Part shown: positions 43,053-51,254 of the stretch, in pieces
Position numbering within the stretch: the first letter of the stretch is position 1
How the letters are laid out: each line of letters opens with the position of its first letter
Assembly (NCBI GenBank): GCA_041691315.1
Contig: JBEPUW010000001.1
Span: 1-64,000 of the forward strand
Source: Poindextera sp041691315
GTDB lineage: Bacteria > Pseudomonadota > Alphaproteobacteria > Caulobacterales > Caulobacteraceae
Length of the DNA: 64,000 nucleotides
Reading direction: 5' to 3'
The notes under the pieces: model-generated
The model's input: only the letters and a program-made list of their open reading frames with translations
What the model was told of the DNA's origin: nothing
The model's database searches: none
Program-made: the position numbers and the translations under genes

Positions 43053-44108
43053 TTAGCGCAGGCTGGCGTTCAGCGCCGCTAGCGCGGCTGAGCCGGGGGT
43101 GAGTTCCGCATCGGTGAGCGCGTTCAGCGGCGTGTCCACCGTATCCAGATGGTCGTGCAGATCGCTCGGCGTCGGATCGACATAGAGCAGGCCGGTGACG
43201 ATCTCGCCGGCCGCCGCCCGCTCCTGCAGATGGCCGAGCGCCTGCGCCCGGTCGCTGGGATCGTAGTGGGCGGCGAGCTTGCGCAGGGCCAGGATCGAGC
43301 CGTCGTGCTGGGTGACCATCTCCACCGTGCCCGGGGCGTGGTCGATCTCGATTGGCGCCCGCGGCGCGATCACGTCCAGCCGGTTCATGGCGATGTTGTG
43401 CTCGCGCACATAGTCGAAGCTCTTGGTCGAGCCGAGGTGGTTGTTGAACTGCACGCACGGGCTGATGCAGTCGATGAAGGCCGCACCCTTGTGGCTGAGC
43501 GCCGCCTTGATCAATGGCGTCAGCTGCGCCTTGTCGCCGGAGAAGCTGCGCGCCACGAAGGTCGCGCCCAGCTGCAGGGCCATCGAGACCAGGTCGATGG
43601 CGCTGTCGTGGTTGACCACGCCGCGCTTGCTTTTCGAGCCGGCATCGGAGGTGGCGGAGAACTGGCCCTTGGTCAGGCCGTAGACCCCGTTGTTCTCGAC
43701 GATATAGACCATGTTGACGCCCCGCCGGATGGCGTGGGCGAACTGGCCGAGGCCGATCGAGGCGCTGTCGCCATCGCCGGAGACGCCGAGATAGATCAGA
43801 TCCTTGTTGGCCAGGTTGGCGCCGGTCAGCACCGACGGCATGCGTCCGTGCACGGTGTTGAAGCCGTGCGCGGCGCCGACGAAATAGTCCGGGGTCTTCG
43901 ACGAACAGCCGATGCCGGAGAGCTTGGCGATGCGGTGCGGCGGCAGGGCGAGCTCGTAGCAGGCCTGGATGATCGAGGCGCTGATCGAATCGTGGCCGCA
44001 ACCGGCGCACAGCGTCGAGACCCGGCCCTCATAGTCGCGGCGGGTGAAGCCCAGCGCGTTCTCGGTCAGGCCCGGGTGATGCAGGCGCGGCTTGGTGATG
44101 TAGGTCAT
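43053..44108 (-). CDS. korB: 2-oxoacid:ferredoxin oxidoreductase, beta subunit
   Basis: A 351-residue subunit that binds thiamine pyrophosphate. CAGCGHDSISASI near residue 34 and GIGCSSKTPDYF carry the cysteines typical of beta subunits, and GDGDSASIGLGQF is the TPP/magnesium motif. Together with the alpha subunit it oxidatively decarboxylates a 2-oxoacid to an acyl-CoA and reduces ferredoxin. It overlaps the alpha gene by 4 bases (ATGA). The symbol follows the common two-subunit naming; substrate specificity (2-oxoglutarate, pyruvate or branched-chain) cannot be read from the sequence. Confidence 0.9.
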   Translation of the reverse strand: MTYITKPRLHHPGLTENALGFTRRDYEGRVSTLCAGCGHDSISASIIQACYELALPPHRIAKLSGIGCSSKTPDYFVGAAHGFNTVHGRMPSVLTGANLANKDLIYLGVSGDGDSASIGLGQFAHAIRRGVNMVYIVENNGVYGLTKGQFSATSDAGSKSKRGVVNHDSAIDLVSMALQLGATFVARSFSGDKAQLTPLIKAALSHKGAAFIDCISPCVQFNNHLGSTKSFDYVREHNIAMNRLDVIAPRAPIEIDHAPGTVEMVTQHDGSILALRKLAAHYDPSDRAQALGHLQERAAAGEIVTGLLYVDPTPSDLHDHLDTVDTPLNALTDAELTPGSAALAALNASLR

Positions 44109-45952
44109 TCGGCGGCCTCGATGAGCGAACGGCCGGTCATCCTGGCCGAGATCTCGCCGGCGATGAAGCGGGCGGTGATCGGCGTGCCGTCATAGTGGTT
44201 GACGGCGATGAGCTTGGCCGGATCGACGCCGCCCTCGTTCATGATCAGGGTGCGCAGCTGGCCGTCGCGATTCTGTTCGACCACGAACACCTGGTCGTTG
44301 ACGGCGATGAAATCGAACACCTCGTCGGCGAAGGGGAAGCCGCGCAGGCGCAGCGCATTGACGTGGCGGCCCTGGGCTTCCAGCGTCTCCAGCGCCTCGT
44401 TCAGCGCCGGCGTGGTCGAGCCGAAATAGATCACTCCGGCCTTGCTGGCGCGTCGCGCGTCGCGGCGCACCGGCGCAGGGATCAGCGCCTTGGCGGTCTC
44501 GAACTTGCGCAACAGCCGCTGCATGTTGTCGACATAGACCGAACCCTCTTCCGAGTAGCGGGCGTAGGGGTTGCGCGAGGTGCCGCGGGTGAAATAGCCG
44601 CCGCGTTCCGGGTGTGTGCCTGGATAGGTGCGATAGGGGATGCCGTCGCCGTCGACGTCGAGATAGCGGCCGAAATCCTTGCCGGCCTCGAGGTCGTCGA
44701 AGGTCATCACCTTGCCGCGGTCGATGCGGCGGTTGTCGTCCCACTTGAAGGGCTCGGTCAGCCACTCGTTCATGCCGATATCGAGATCGAGCATGACGAA
44801 GATGGTGGTCTGCAACCGGTCGGCCAGGTCGAAGGCCAGGGCGCCCATCTCGAAACACTCGCCCGGATCGGCCGGGAACAGCAGCGGATGCTTGGTGTCG
44901 CCGTGGCTGGCGTAGGCCGCGGCCAGGATATCCGCCTGCTGCGTCCGCGTCGGCATGCCGGTGGAGGGCCCGCCGCGCTGCACGTCGAAGATCACCGCCG
45001 GGATTTCGGCGAAATAGCTCAGGCCGACGAACTCGGTCATCAGCGAGATGCCGGGCCCGGAGGTGCAGGTGAAGGCGCGAGCGCCGTTCCAGCCCGCGCC
45101 GACGACGACGCCGATCGAGGCGATCTCGTCCTCGGCCTGGACGATGGCGTAGCGCGCCTTGCCGGTCTCGGGCTCGGTGCGGAACTCTTCGCAATAGGCG
45201 GTGAAGGCCTCGGCCAGCGAGGTCGAGGGCGTAATCGGATACCAGGCGCAGACCGTCGCCCCGCCATAGACCGCGCCGAGCGCTGCGGCATTGTTGCCCT
45301 CGACGAAGATGCGGTCGCCGACCTTGTCGGAGTGGCGCACCTTCAGGCCGAGCGGCCCGATGTGCTCGGCGACATAGTCGCGGCCCATGTGCAGGGCCGC
45401 GATGTTCGGCGCGATCAGCCGGTCCTTGCCCTTGAACTGCTCGCCGACCAGCTGCTCCATGACCTCGAGGTCGATCTCGAGCAGGGCGGCGAGCGCGCCG
45501 ACATAGATGATGTTCTTGAACAGCTGCCGCTGCCGCGGGTCGGTGTAGGCGGCGTTGCAGATGGCGGTCAGCGGCACGCCGACCACGCGGATGTCGCTGC
45601 GGAATTTCTCCGGCGGCAGCGGCTTGGTGGAATCGTAGAACAGGTAGCCGCCGGGCTCGATCTCGGCCAGATCCTTGTCCCAGGTCTGCGGATTCATCGC
45701 CACCATCAGGTCGACGCCGCCGCGCCGGCCCATATGGCCGGCTTCGGAGACGCGCACCTCGAACCAGGTCGGCAGGCCCTGGATGTTGGACGGGAAGATG
45801 TTGCGGGCGGCCACCGGCACGCCCATGCGCAGGATCGCCTTGGCGAACATGCCGTTGGCGCTGGCCGAGCCGGATCCGTTCACATTGGCGAACTTGACCA
45901 CGAAGTCGTTGGTGCGGCTCAGGGTCTCGATGATCGGGGTCAGGGCGTTCAT
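44105..45952 (-). CDS. korA: 2-oxoacid:ferredoxin oxidoreductase, fused gamma-alpha subunit
   Basis: A 615-residue protein. The first 190 residues are the gamma domain (GSGSASANGMFAKAILRMG near the start, then EVRVSEAGHMGRRGG), fused to the alpha domain, which begins at about residue 200 with GNNAAALGAVYGGATVCAWYPITPS and contains AEDEIASIGVVVGAGW and TSGPGISLMTEF. This is the fused KorA layout. The ATG at 45952 (MNALTPIIETLSRTNDF) is preferred over an upstream start in the intergenic bases. It is the middle gene of an operon whose first gene encodes an Fe-S flavoprotein. Confidence 0.9.
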   Translation of the reverse strand: MNALTPIIETLSRTNDFVVKFANVNGSGSASANGMFAKAILRMGVPVAARNIFPSNIQGLPTWFEVRVSEAGHMGRRGGVDLMVAMNPQTWDKDLAEIEPGGYLFYDSTKPLPPEKFRSDIRVVGVPLTAICNAAYTDPRQRQLFKNIIYVGALAALLEIDLEVMEQLVGEQFKGKDRLIAPNIAALHMGRDYVAEHIGPLGLKVRHSDKVGDRIFVEGNNAAALGAVYGGATVCAWYPITPSTSLAEAFTAYCEEFRTEPETGKARYAIVQAEDEIASIGVVVGAGWNGARAFTCTSGPGISLMTEFVGLSYFAEIPAVIFDVQRGGPSTGMPTRTQQADILAAAYASHGDTKHPLLFPADPGECFEMGALAFDLADRLQTTIFVMLDLDIGMNEWLTEPFKWDDNRRIDRGKVMTFDDLEAGKDFGRYLDVDGDGIPYRTYPGTHPERGGYFTRGTSRNPYARYSEEGSVYVDNMQRLLRKFETAKALIPAPVRRDARRASKAGVIYFGSTTPALNEALETLEAQGRHVNALRLRGFPFADEVFDFIAVNDQVFVVEQNRDGQLRTLIMNEGGVDPAKLIAVNHYDGTPITARFIAGEISARMTGRSLIEAAE

Positions 45953-45962
45953 ATCGCGTCGT

Positions 45963-47819
45963 TCACTCCGCGGCGATCTTTTGCGCGGGAGCGGGTCCTT
46001 CCGCATAGGTCATGTCGAGCAGGAACTTCTGCATATCCCAGGCTCCGGTCGGGCACCGCTCGGCGCAGAGGCCGCAGTGCAGGCAGACATCCTCGTCCTT
46101 GACCATCACCCGGCTCGTCTTCAGCGGATCCGAAACGTAGAGATCCTGCGTCAGGTTCATTGCCGGAGCGCTAAGACGTGTGCGCAGGCTCGCCTCGTCG
46201 CCGTTGTCGGTAAAGGTGATGCAGTCCATCGGGCAGATGTCGACGCAGGCGTCGCACTCGATGCACAGCGGCTCGGCGAACACCGTCTCGATGTCGCAGT
46301 TCAGGCAGCGTTCCGCCTCGCGATAGCCCAGCACCTGGTCGAAGCCGAGTTCGACCTCCAAGCGCACATTGCCCAGCGCCTCGGCCTTGTCGCGCAACGG
46401 CACCCGGTAGCGCTGGTCGTTGACGATGTCGTTGTCGTAGCTCCACTCGTGGATGCCCATCTTCTGGCTGACCAGGGTGACGCCCGGCGCCAGCCGCTCG
46501 CGCACATCCTGACCGCTGCAGAACTTGTCGATGGAGATGGCCGCGTCGTGGCCGTGGGCGACCGCCCAGATGATGTTCTTCGGGCCGAACGCCGCGTCGC
46601 CGCCGAAGAAGACGTTCGGCAGGCTCGATCCCATGGTCACCGGATCGACCGCCGGCATGCCCCATTCGTCGAATTCGATGCCGATGTCGCGCTCGATCCA
46701 CGGGAAGGAATTTTCCTGGCCGACGGCGACCAGCACGTCGTCGCACTCGATCAGCTGATCGGGTTCGCCGGTGGGGACCAGCCGGCGGCGGCCCTTGTCG
46801 TCGTACTCGGCGGCCACTTTCTCGAAGATCACACCGGTCAGGCGGCCGTTTTCGTGGGTGAAGGCCTTGGGCGCCAGGAAGTTGAGGATCGGAATGTCCT
46901 CGTGCATGGCGTCCTCCTTCTCCCAGGGAGACGCCTTCATCTCCTCGAAGCCGGAGCGCACCACCACCTTGACCTCTTCGCCGCCAAGGCGGCGCGAGGT
47001 GCGGCAGCAGTCCATGGCGGTGTTGCCGCCGCCGAGCACGATGACCCGCTTGCCGATTGCGTCGATATGGCCGAACGAGACCGAAGACAGCCAGTCGATG
47101 CCGATATGGATGTTGGCGGCGGCCTCGGCGCGGCCCGGCACGTCCAGGTCGCGGCCGCGCGGGGCGCCGCAACCGACGAAGATGGCGTCGTAGTCTTCGG
47201 CCAGCAGGCTCTTCAGGCTGTCGATCCGCTCGCCCATGCGCATGTCGAGACCGAGGCCGGTGATATAGCCGACCTCCTCGTCGATCACCGATTCCGGCAG
47301 GCGAAAGCGCGGGATCTGGCTGCGGATCATGCCGCCCGACTTTTGGTCGGCGTCGAAGATGACGATCTCATAGCCCAGCGGCGCCAGGTCGCGGGCCACG
47401 GTCAGGGTAGCGGGGCCCGCGCCGATGCAGGCGATGCGCTTGCCGTTGCGGTTGGCGGTCGCGGTCGGCAGGCGGGCGGTGATGTCGTCCTTGTTGTCGG
47501 CGGCGACACGCTTCAGCCGGCAGATGGCCACCGGCTCGTCCTCGACCCGTCCGCGGCGGCAGGCCGGCTCGCAGGGCCGGTCGCAGGTCCGCCCCAGGAT
47601 GCCGGGGAAGACGTTGGACTTCCAATTGACCATGTAGGCGTCGGAATAGCGGCCGTCGGCGATCAGCCGGATATATTCAGGCACGGGGGTATGCGCGGGA
47701 CAGGCCCACTGGCAATCGACGACCTTATGGAAGTAATCCGGCCCCTCGGTAATCGTACGCTGCAAAGCGGCTTCCTCTGGCGACGCTCTACTCTCGTGGA
47801 TCGGCGGACCGGCGGCCAC
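45963..47819 (-). CDS. GltD-like FAD/NAD(P) oxidoreductase with ferredoxin domain
   Basis: A 618-residue protein. An N-terminal cysteine-rich part (CQWACPAHTPVPEYI, GRTCDRPCEPACRRG) matches the Fe-S region of the glutamate synthase small subunit. Two nucleotide-binding motifs follow (ACIGAGPATLTVARDLA and VIVLGGGNTAMDC), and the C-terminus has two [4Fe-4S] ferredoxin motifs (CIECDACVDICPMDC and CLHCGLCAERCPTG). It should pass electrons between ferredoxin and NAD(P)H for the 2-oxoacid oxidoreductase. The GTG at 47819 is chosen because GGAAGG stands 8 bases upstream; the frame could extend to a TTG at 47903. Confidence 0.9.
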   Translation of the reverse strand: MAAGPPIHESRASPEEAALQRTITEGPDYFHKVVDCQWACPAHTPVPEYIRLIADGRYSDAYMVNWKSNVFPGILGRTCDRPCEPACRRGRVEDEPVAICRLKRVAADNKDDITARLPTATANRNGKRIACIGAGPATLTVARDLAPLGYEIVIFDADQKSGGMIRSQIPRFRLPESVIDEEVGYITGLGLDMRMGERIDSLKSLLAEDYDAIFVGCGAPRGRDLDVPGRAEAAANIHIGIDWLSSVSFGHIDAIGKRVIVLGGGNTAMDCCRTSRRLGGEEVKVVVRSGFEEMKASPWEKEDAMHEDIPILNFLAPKAFTHENGRLTGVIFEKVAAEYDDKGRRRLVPTGEPDQLIECDDVLVAVGQENSFPWIERDIGIEFDEWGMPAVDPVTMGSSLPNVFFGGDAAFGPKNIIWAVAHGHDAAISIDKFCSGQDVRERLAPGVTLVSQKMGIHEWSYDNDIVNDQRYRVPLRDKAEALGNVRLEVELGFDQVLGYREAERCLNCDIETVFAEPLCIECDACVDICPMDCITFTDNGDEASLRTRLSAPAMNLTQDLYVSDPLKTSRVMVKDEDVCLHCGLCAERCPTGAWDMQKFLLDMTYAEGPAPAQKIAAE

Positions 47820-48057
47820 GTCGCGGGCCTTCCGGACTGCACGCCCCGACGCGGCGTCCAAAACCCATGGTAACGCCGTCGTGAAGCGATAGCCAACAAG
47901 CAATCTGACTGTTGATCACTCTGTCGGGTGCGTGCGGCGTTTCGCCCCGAATTCGCGGCCGTCTTCGCCGCGTCCAGCGGTCAAGTCTTCGTGAGGCGGG
48001 CGCCATTTTCGACGAACGGAGTTGTTGGATGTTAGAATGCCAGCCAAGGTGAAGTGG

Positions 48058-48072
48058 CTAATACTCCGTTAA
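48058..48072 (+). promoter_or_regulatory. CtrA-like binding box
   Basis: CTAA-TACTCCG-TTAA matches the CtrA consensus TTAA-N7-TTAA with one mismatch in the first half-site and exact spacing. It lies 26 bases before the small gene at 48099, where a promoter is expected. A single imperfect site in one interval is weak evidence. Confidence 0.3.
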
Positions 48073-48098
48073 GCACACCGGCGAGGAGACTATAGGCG

Positions 48099-48281
48099 AT
48101 GGATCACCCGATCGATTTCGACCAGGTCCCCGATGCTATTCGCAGCTTCGCCGCCCTTGATACGGCGACGACAGAGTTCTGGGGCGCCGAGACCGAAAAC
48201 GCCGCCTTTTACCAGGAAATCGCCGAGCGCCGCGCGCAGCTGGAATGCGCCGAGACGCTGAGGCGTGTGCGGGCGCTTTAA
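48099..48281 (+). CDS. Small acidic protein of unknown function
   Basis: A 60-residue acidic protein (MDHPIDFDQVPDAIRSFAAL at the start) without cysteines or hydrophobic helix, probably helical. A GAGGAG ribosome site lies 10 bases before the ATG, and a CtrA-like box lies upstream. The 279 bases between the start of the divergent redox operon and this gene hold nothing else recognisable. It may be too short for many gene finders; the good ribosome site and the protein-like composition support it. Confidence 0.55.
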   Translation: MDHPIDFDQVPDAIRSFAALDTATTEFWGAETENAAFYQEIAERRAQLECAETLRRVRAL

Positions 48282-48344
48282 GCCGGGCTTTTTCGTCGGC
48301 GAATCGCGCATGATCGGCGGATCGATCGATCGCGCGGGTTTTCC

Positions 48345-49238
48345 TTGGCCATTCAACCCATCTCGTTTGGCCTGCACGGGCAGGATTTCACCCGATTCGC
48401 CGCCGCGCTCGGCGGTTCGTTCGAACGCTATGGCTTCGCCATCGTCTCCGACCACGGGCTCGATCCCGCCCTGATCGCGGCGGCTCAAGGTCGCGCCAAG
48501 GCCTTCTTCGCCCTGCCGGAACCGGTAAAGCGCCGCTACCGGATCGCCGGCGGCGCCGGCCAGCGCGGCTACACGCCGTTCGGGGTCGAGACCGCCAAGG
48601 GCGAAGCCCACGCTGATCTGAAGGAGTTCTGGCATGTTGGCCGCGCGGACAATGTCTGGCCAGTCGAGATCGCCGATTTTCAGGCGTCGGTCGGCGGCCT
48701 TTATGCCCGGCTGGACGGCCTCGGACAGGGCCTGCTCCAGGCCATCGCCCAGCATCTCGGCCTGCCGCGCGACCAGCTCACGCCGGCGGTGACGGGCGGC
48801 GAGTCCATCCTGCGCCTGCTGCACTATCCGCCGACGACCGGCGCCGGCCCCGCCCTCCGCGCCGGGGCGCACGAGGACATCAACGCGATCACCCTGCTGC
48901 TCGGCGCCGAGGAGGCAGGGCTGGAACTGCTCGATCGAGACGGCCGCTGGCTGGCGATCGAGCCCGAGGCCGGCGCGCTGGTGGTCAATATCGGCGACAT
49001 GCTGCAGCGCCTGACCAACCACCGCCTGCCTTCGACCACCCACCGCGTGGTCAATCCAACGCCGGACCGGGCCGGCGTGGCGCGCTATTCCATGCCCTTC
49101 TTCCTACATTTCGCGCCGGACTACTTGATCCGCACCCTGCCCGGTTGCTCCAGCGCCGATGCGCCAGACCGATACCCGCAGCCGATCACCGCGCGCGCCT
49201 ACCTGGCCGAGCGGTTGGCGGAGATCGGCCTCACCTGA
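48345..49238 (+). CDS. Isopenicillin N synthase-like 2OG/Fe(II) oxygenase
   Basis: A 297-residue member of the IPNS/2-oxoglutarate oxygenase family. Iron ligands are His and Asp in GAHEDINAITLLLG and His in STTHRVVNP; the R-x-S motif that binds the co-substrate is RYSMPFF. The front part GYTPFGVETAKGEAHADLKEFWHVG is typical for family members. The start is a TTG at 48345; no in-frame ATG or GTG is close enough. The substrate is unknown. It lies between a small gene and the SDR gene, 65 bases before the latter. Confidence 0.88.
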   Translation: MAIQPISFGLHGQDFTRFAAALGGSFERYGFAIVSDHGLDPALIAAAQGRAKAFFALPEPVKRRYRIAGGAGQRGYTPFGVETAKGEAHADLKEFWHVGRADNVWPVEIADFQASVGGLYARLDGLGQGLLQAIAQHLGLPRDQLTPAVTGGESILRLLHYPPTTGAGPALRAGAHEDINAITLLLGAEEAGLELLDRDGRWLAIEPEAGALVVNIGDMLQRLTNHRLPSTTHRVVNPTPDRAGVARYSMPFFLHFAPDYLIRTLPGCSSADAPDRYPQPITARAYLAERLAEIGLT

Positions 49239-49303
49239 ACGCGCCCCTTGACCTTCCGCCGGGGCAGTCGGCGAGTGTCGGGAAAACGCCAATGGAGGAC
49301 GCC

Positions 49304-50212
49304 ATGACGCCCGATGACCTAATGTTCAAACCCGGCCTGATGAAGGGCCAGCGCATCCTGGTCACCGGCGGCGGCACCGGCCTTGGCAAAGTGATGGCCG
49401 AGGCCTTCCTGATCCTGGGCGCCGAGGTCTACATCTGGGGCCGCCGCGGCGGCGTGCTGCAGGAGGCGGCCGACGAGCTGATGGCCGCGCACGGCGGCAA
49501 GGTGGTGGCCCAGCCCTGCGATATCCGCGTGCCCGAGGCGATCAGCGACAATCTGGACAGGATCTGGTCCGACGGCGGCGCGCTCACCGGCCTGGTCAAC
49601 AACGCCGCCGGCAACTTCATCAGCCGCACCGAGGACCTCTCGCCGCGCGGCTTCGACGCCATCACCAACATCGTCTTCCGCGGCTCGTTCTTCGTTACGC
49701 TGGACTGCGGCAAGCGCTGGATCGCCGAGAAGAAGCCGGGCTCGGTGCTCTCCATCCTGACCACCTGGGTGTGGAACGGCGGGCCCTTCACCGTGCCCTC
49801 GGCCATGTCCAAGGCCGGCCTGCACATCATGACCCAGTCGCTGGCCGTGGAATGGGGCGCCAAGAACATCCGCCTGAACGCCATCGCGCCGGGCGCCTTC
49901 CCGACCGAGGGCATGACCGCGCGGCTCAATCCCGGCGCGGCGCGGCGCCAGGACAGCGACGACGGCGCCCAGCCCGGCAACCCCATGGGCCGGGTCGGCA
50001 AGATGCCCGAGTTGTGCAACCTCGCCGTCCTGCTGCTGGGGCCTGGCGCTGAATACGTCAACGGCCAGACCATCGCCATCGACGGCGCCGGCCACCAGGC
50101 CGGCGGCGGCGGCTTCAGCGCGCTGCGCGGCTGGTCCGACGAGCAGTGGGAGGAGGCGCGCACCGCCATCCGCGGCGCCAACGAAAAGGACCGCGCCCAA
50201 CGCACCGTCTGA
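49304..50212 (+). CDS. SDR-family 2,4-dienoyl-CoA reductase-like enzyme
   Basis: A 302-residue short-chain dehydrogenase. TGGGTGLG near residue 19 binds NADP(H), NNAAGNF is the family NNAG variant, and the usual YxxxK is replaced by a segment reading SAMSKAGLHIMTQSLAVEWG. Lack of the tyrosine in that position is characteristic of the eukaryotic-type 2,4-dienoyl-CoA reductases, which use other residues. It probably reduces dienoyl-CoA intermediates of unsaturated fatty acids. GGAGG lies 5 bases before the ATG at 49304; an ATG at 49292 is less likely. Enoyl-CoA hydratase follows on the same strand after a repeat. Confidence 0.87.
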   Translation: MTPDDLMFKPGLMKGQRILVTGGGTGLGKVMAEAFLILGAEVYIWGRRGGVLQEAADELMAAHGGKVVAQPCDIRVPEAISDNLDRIWSDGGALTGLVNNAAGNFISRTEDLSPRGFDAITNIVFRGSFFVTLDCGKRWIAEKKPGSVLSILTTWVWNGGPFTVPSAMSKAGLHIMTQSLAVEWGAKNIRLNAIAPGAFPTEGMTARLNPGAARRQDSDDGAQPGNPMGRVGKMPELCNLAVLLLGPGAEYVNGQTIAIDGAGHQAGGGGFSALRGWSDEQWEEARTAIRGANEKDRAQRTV

Positions 50213-50236
50213 GGCCCGGTGGCCACCGCCCCCCCG

Positions 50237-50332
50237 CCGTCATGGCCCGGTTTATCCGGGCCACCCATGAACACGATCCTCTCCGGAAAGCGCCGTGTTC
50301 ATGGGTCGCCCGAACAAGTCGGGCGATGACGG
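50237..50332. repeat. REP-like palindromic element, family 1 copy 2
   Basis: The element runs from CCGTCAT to ATGACGG. It contains the hairpin GGCCCGGTTTATCCGGGCC, the inverted pair CCCATGAACAC / GTGTTCATGGG and a second hairpin CGCCCGAACAAGTCGGGCG. It fills the 215-bp interval between the SDR and enoyl-CoA hydratase genes; the rest of the interval holds only a leader for the hydratase. Confidence 0.85.
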
Positions 50333-50427
50333 ATAAAAAACTGGAGGTGGGCTCCCTCGGCCCACGCTCTTTCCTCCGCTCGCAAGAGGTCTATGGATAA
50401 CCGACAGAGGGGCAAAGGACGCCGCCA

Positions 50428-51240
50428 ATGACCTACGAGCAGATCACATATCGCGTCACCGACGGGGTCGCGGTCGTCACGCTGAACCGGCCGGACAGGC
50501 TGAACGCCTGGACCGGGGTGATGGAGGGCGAGGTGCGCGCCGCCATGCGCGCGGCCGCCGATGACGACGCCGTGCGGGTGATCGTGCTGACCGGCGCCGG
50601 GCGCGGCTTTTGCGCCGGCGCCGACATGCAGACCCTGCAGGACATCCAGTCTGACGGCCGCCCAGCGGCTCGCAGCGCCGGCCCCTTCGACCCGAAGGCG
50701 CGAGACGACTTTTCCAAGACCTATTCCTACTTCCCGGCCGTGCCGAAGCCGATCATCGCCGCGGTCAACGGCGCCTGCGCCGGCCTGGGCCTGGTCATCG
50801 CGCTCTATGCCGACATGCGGTTTGCGTCCGATGCGGCGGTGTTCACCACCGCCTTTTCGCGCCGCGGCCTGATCGCCGAGCACGGGGTCAGCTGGCTGCT
50901 GCCCCGCCTGGTCGGCATCGCCAACGCGGCCGATCTGCTGTTCTCCGCCCGCCGCGTGCTGGCGCCTGAGGCCCGCGAGATCGGCCTGGTCAATCGCGTC
51001 TTCCCTCACGCGACCTTCGAAGACGAGGTCATGGCCTATGCGACCATGCTGGCCAACGAGGTCTCGCCGCGCTCGCTGCGCGAGATCAAGCGCGAGATCT
51101 GGAACGCCCAGTTTCAGGGTCTCGGCGAGGCGATCGACGCCGCCAATGGCGACATGCCCGGCAGCTTCGTCTCCGAGGACTTCAAGGAGGGCGTCGCCCA
51201 CTATCTGGAAAAACGCGCGCCCGCCTTCACCGGCCGCTAG
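50428..51240 (+). CDS. Enoyl-CoA hydratase/isomerase family protein
   Basis: A 270-residue crotonase-fold enzyme. GAGRGFCAGADM forms the first half of the oxyanion hole, and NGACAGLGLVIALYADMRFA the second. One catalytic acid is visible in RRGLIAEHGVSWLLPRLVG; the first of the two classical glutamates (in the P-E-x-x-x-G segment) is not present, which fits isomerases of the PaaG/CaiD type better than standard hydratases. It should act on acyl-CoA intermediates, perhaps with the dienoyl-CoA reductase upstream. AAAGGAC precedes the ATG. Confidence 0.9.
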   Translation: MTYEQITYRVTDGVAVVTLNRPDRLNAWTGVMEGEVRAAMRAAADDDAVRVIVLTGAGRGFCAGADMQTLQDIQSDGRPAARSAGPFDPKARDDFSKTYSYFPAVPKPIIAAVNGACAGLGLVIALYADMRFASDAAVFTTAFSRRGLIAEHGVSWLLPRLVGIANAADLLFSARRVLAPEAREIGLVNRVFPHATFEDEVMAYATMLANEVSPRSLREIKREIWNAQFQGLGEAIDAANGDMPGSFVSEDFKEGVAHYLEKRAPAFTGR

Positions 51241-51254
51241 TTCAAGGACCTGAC

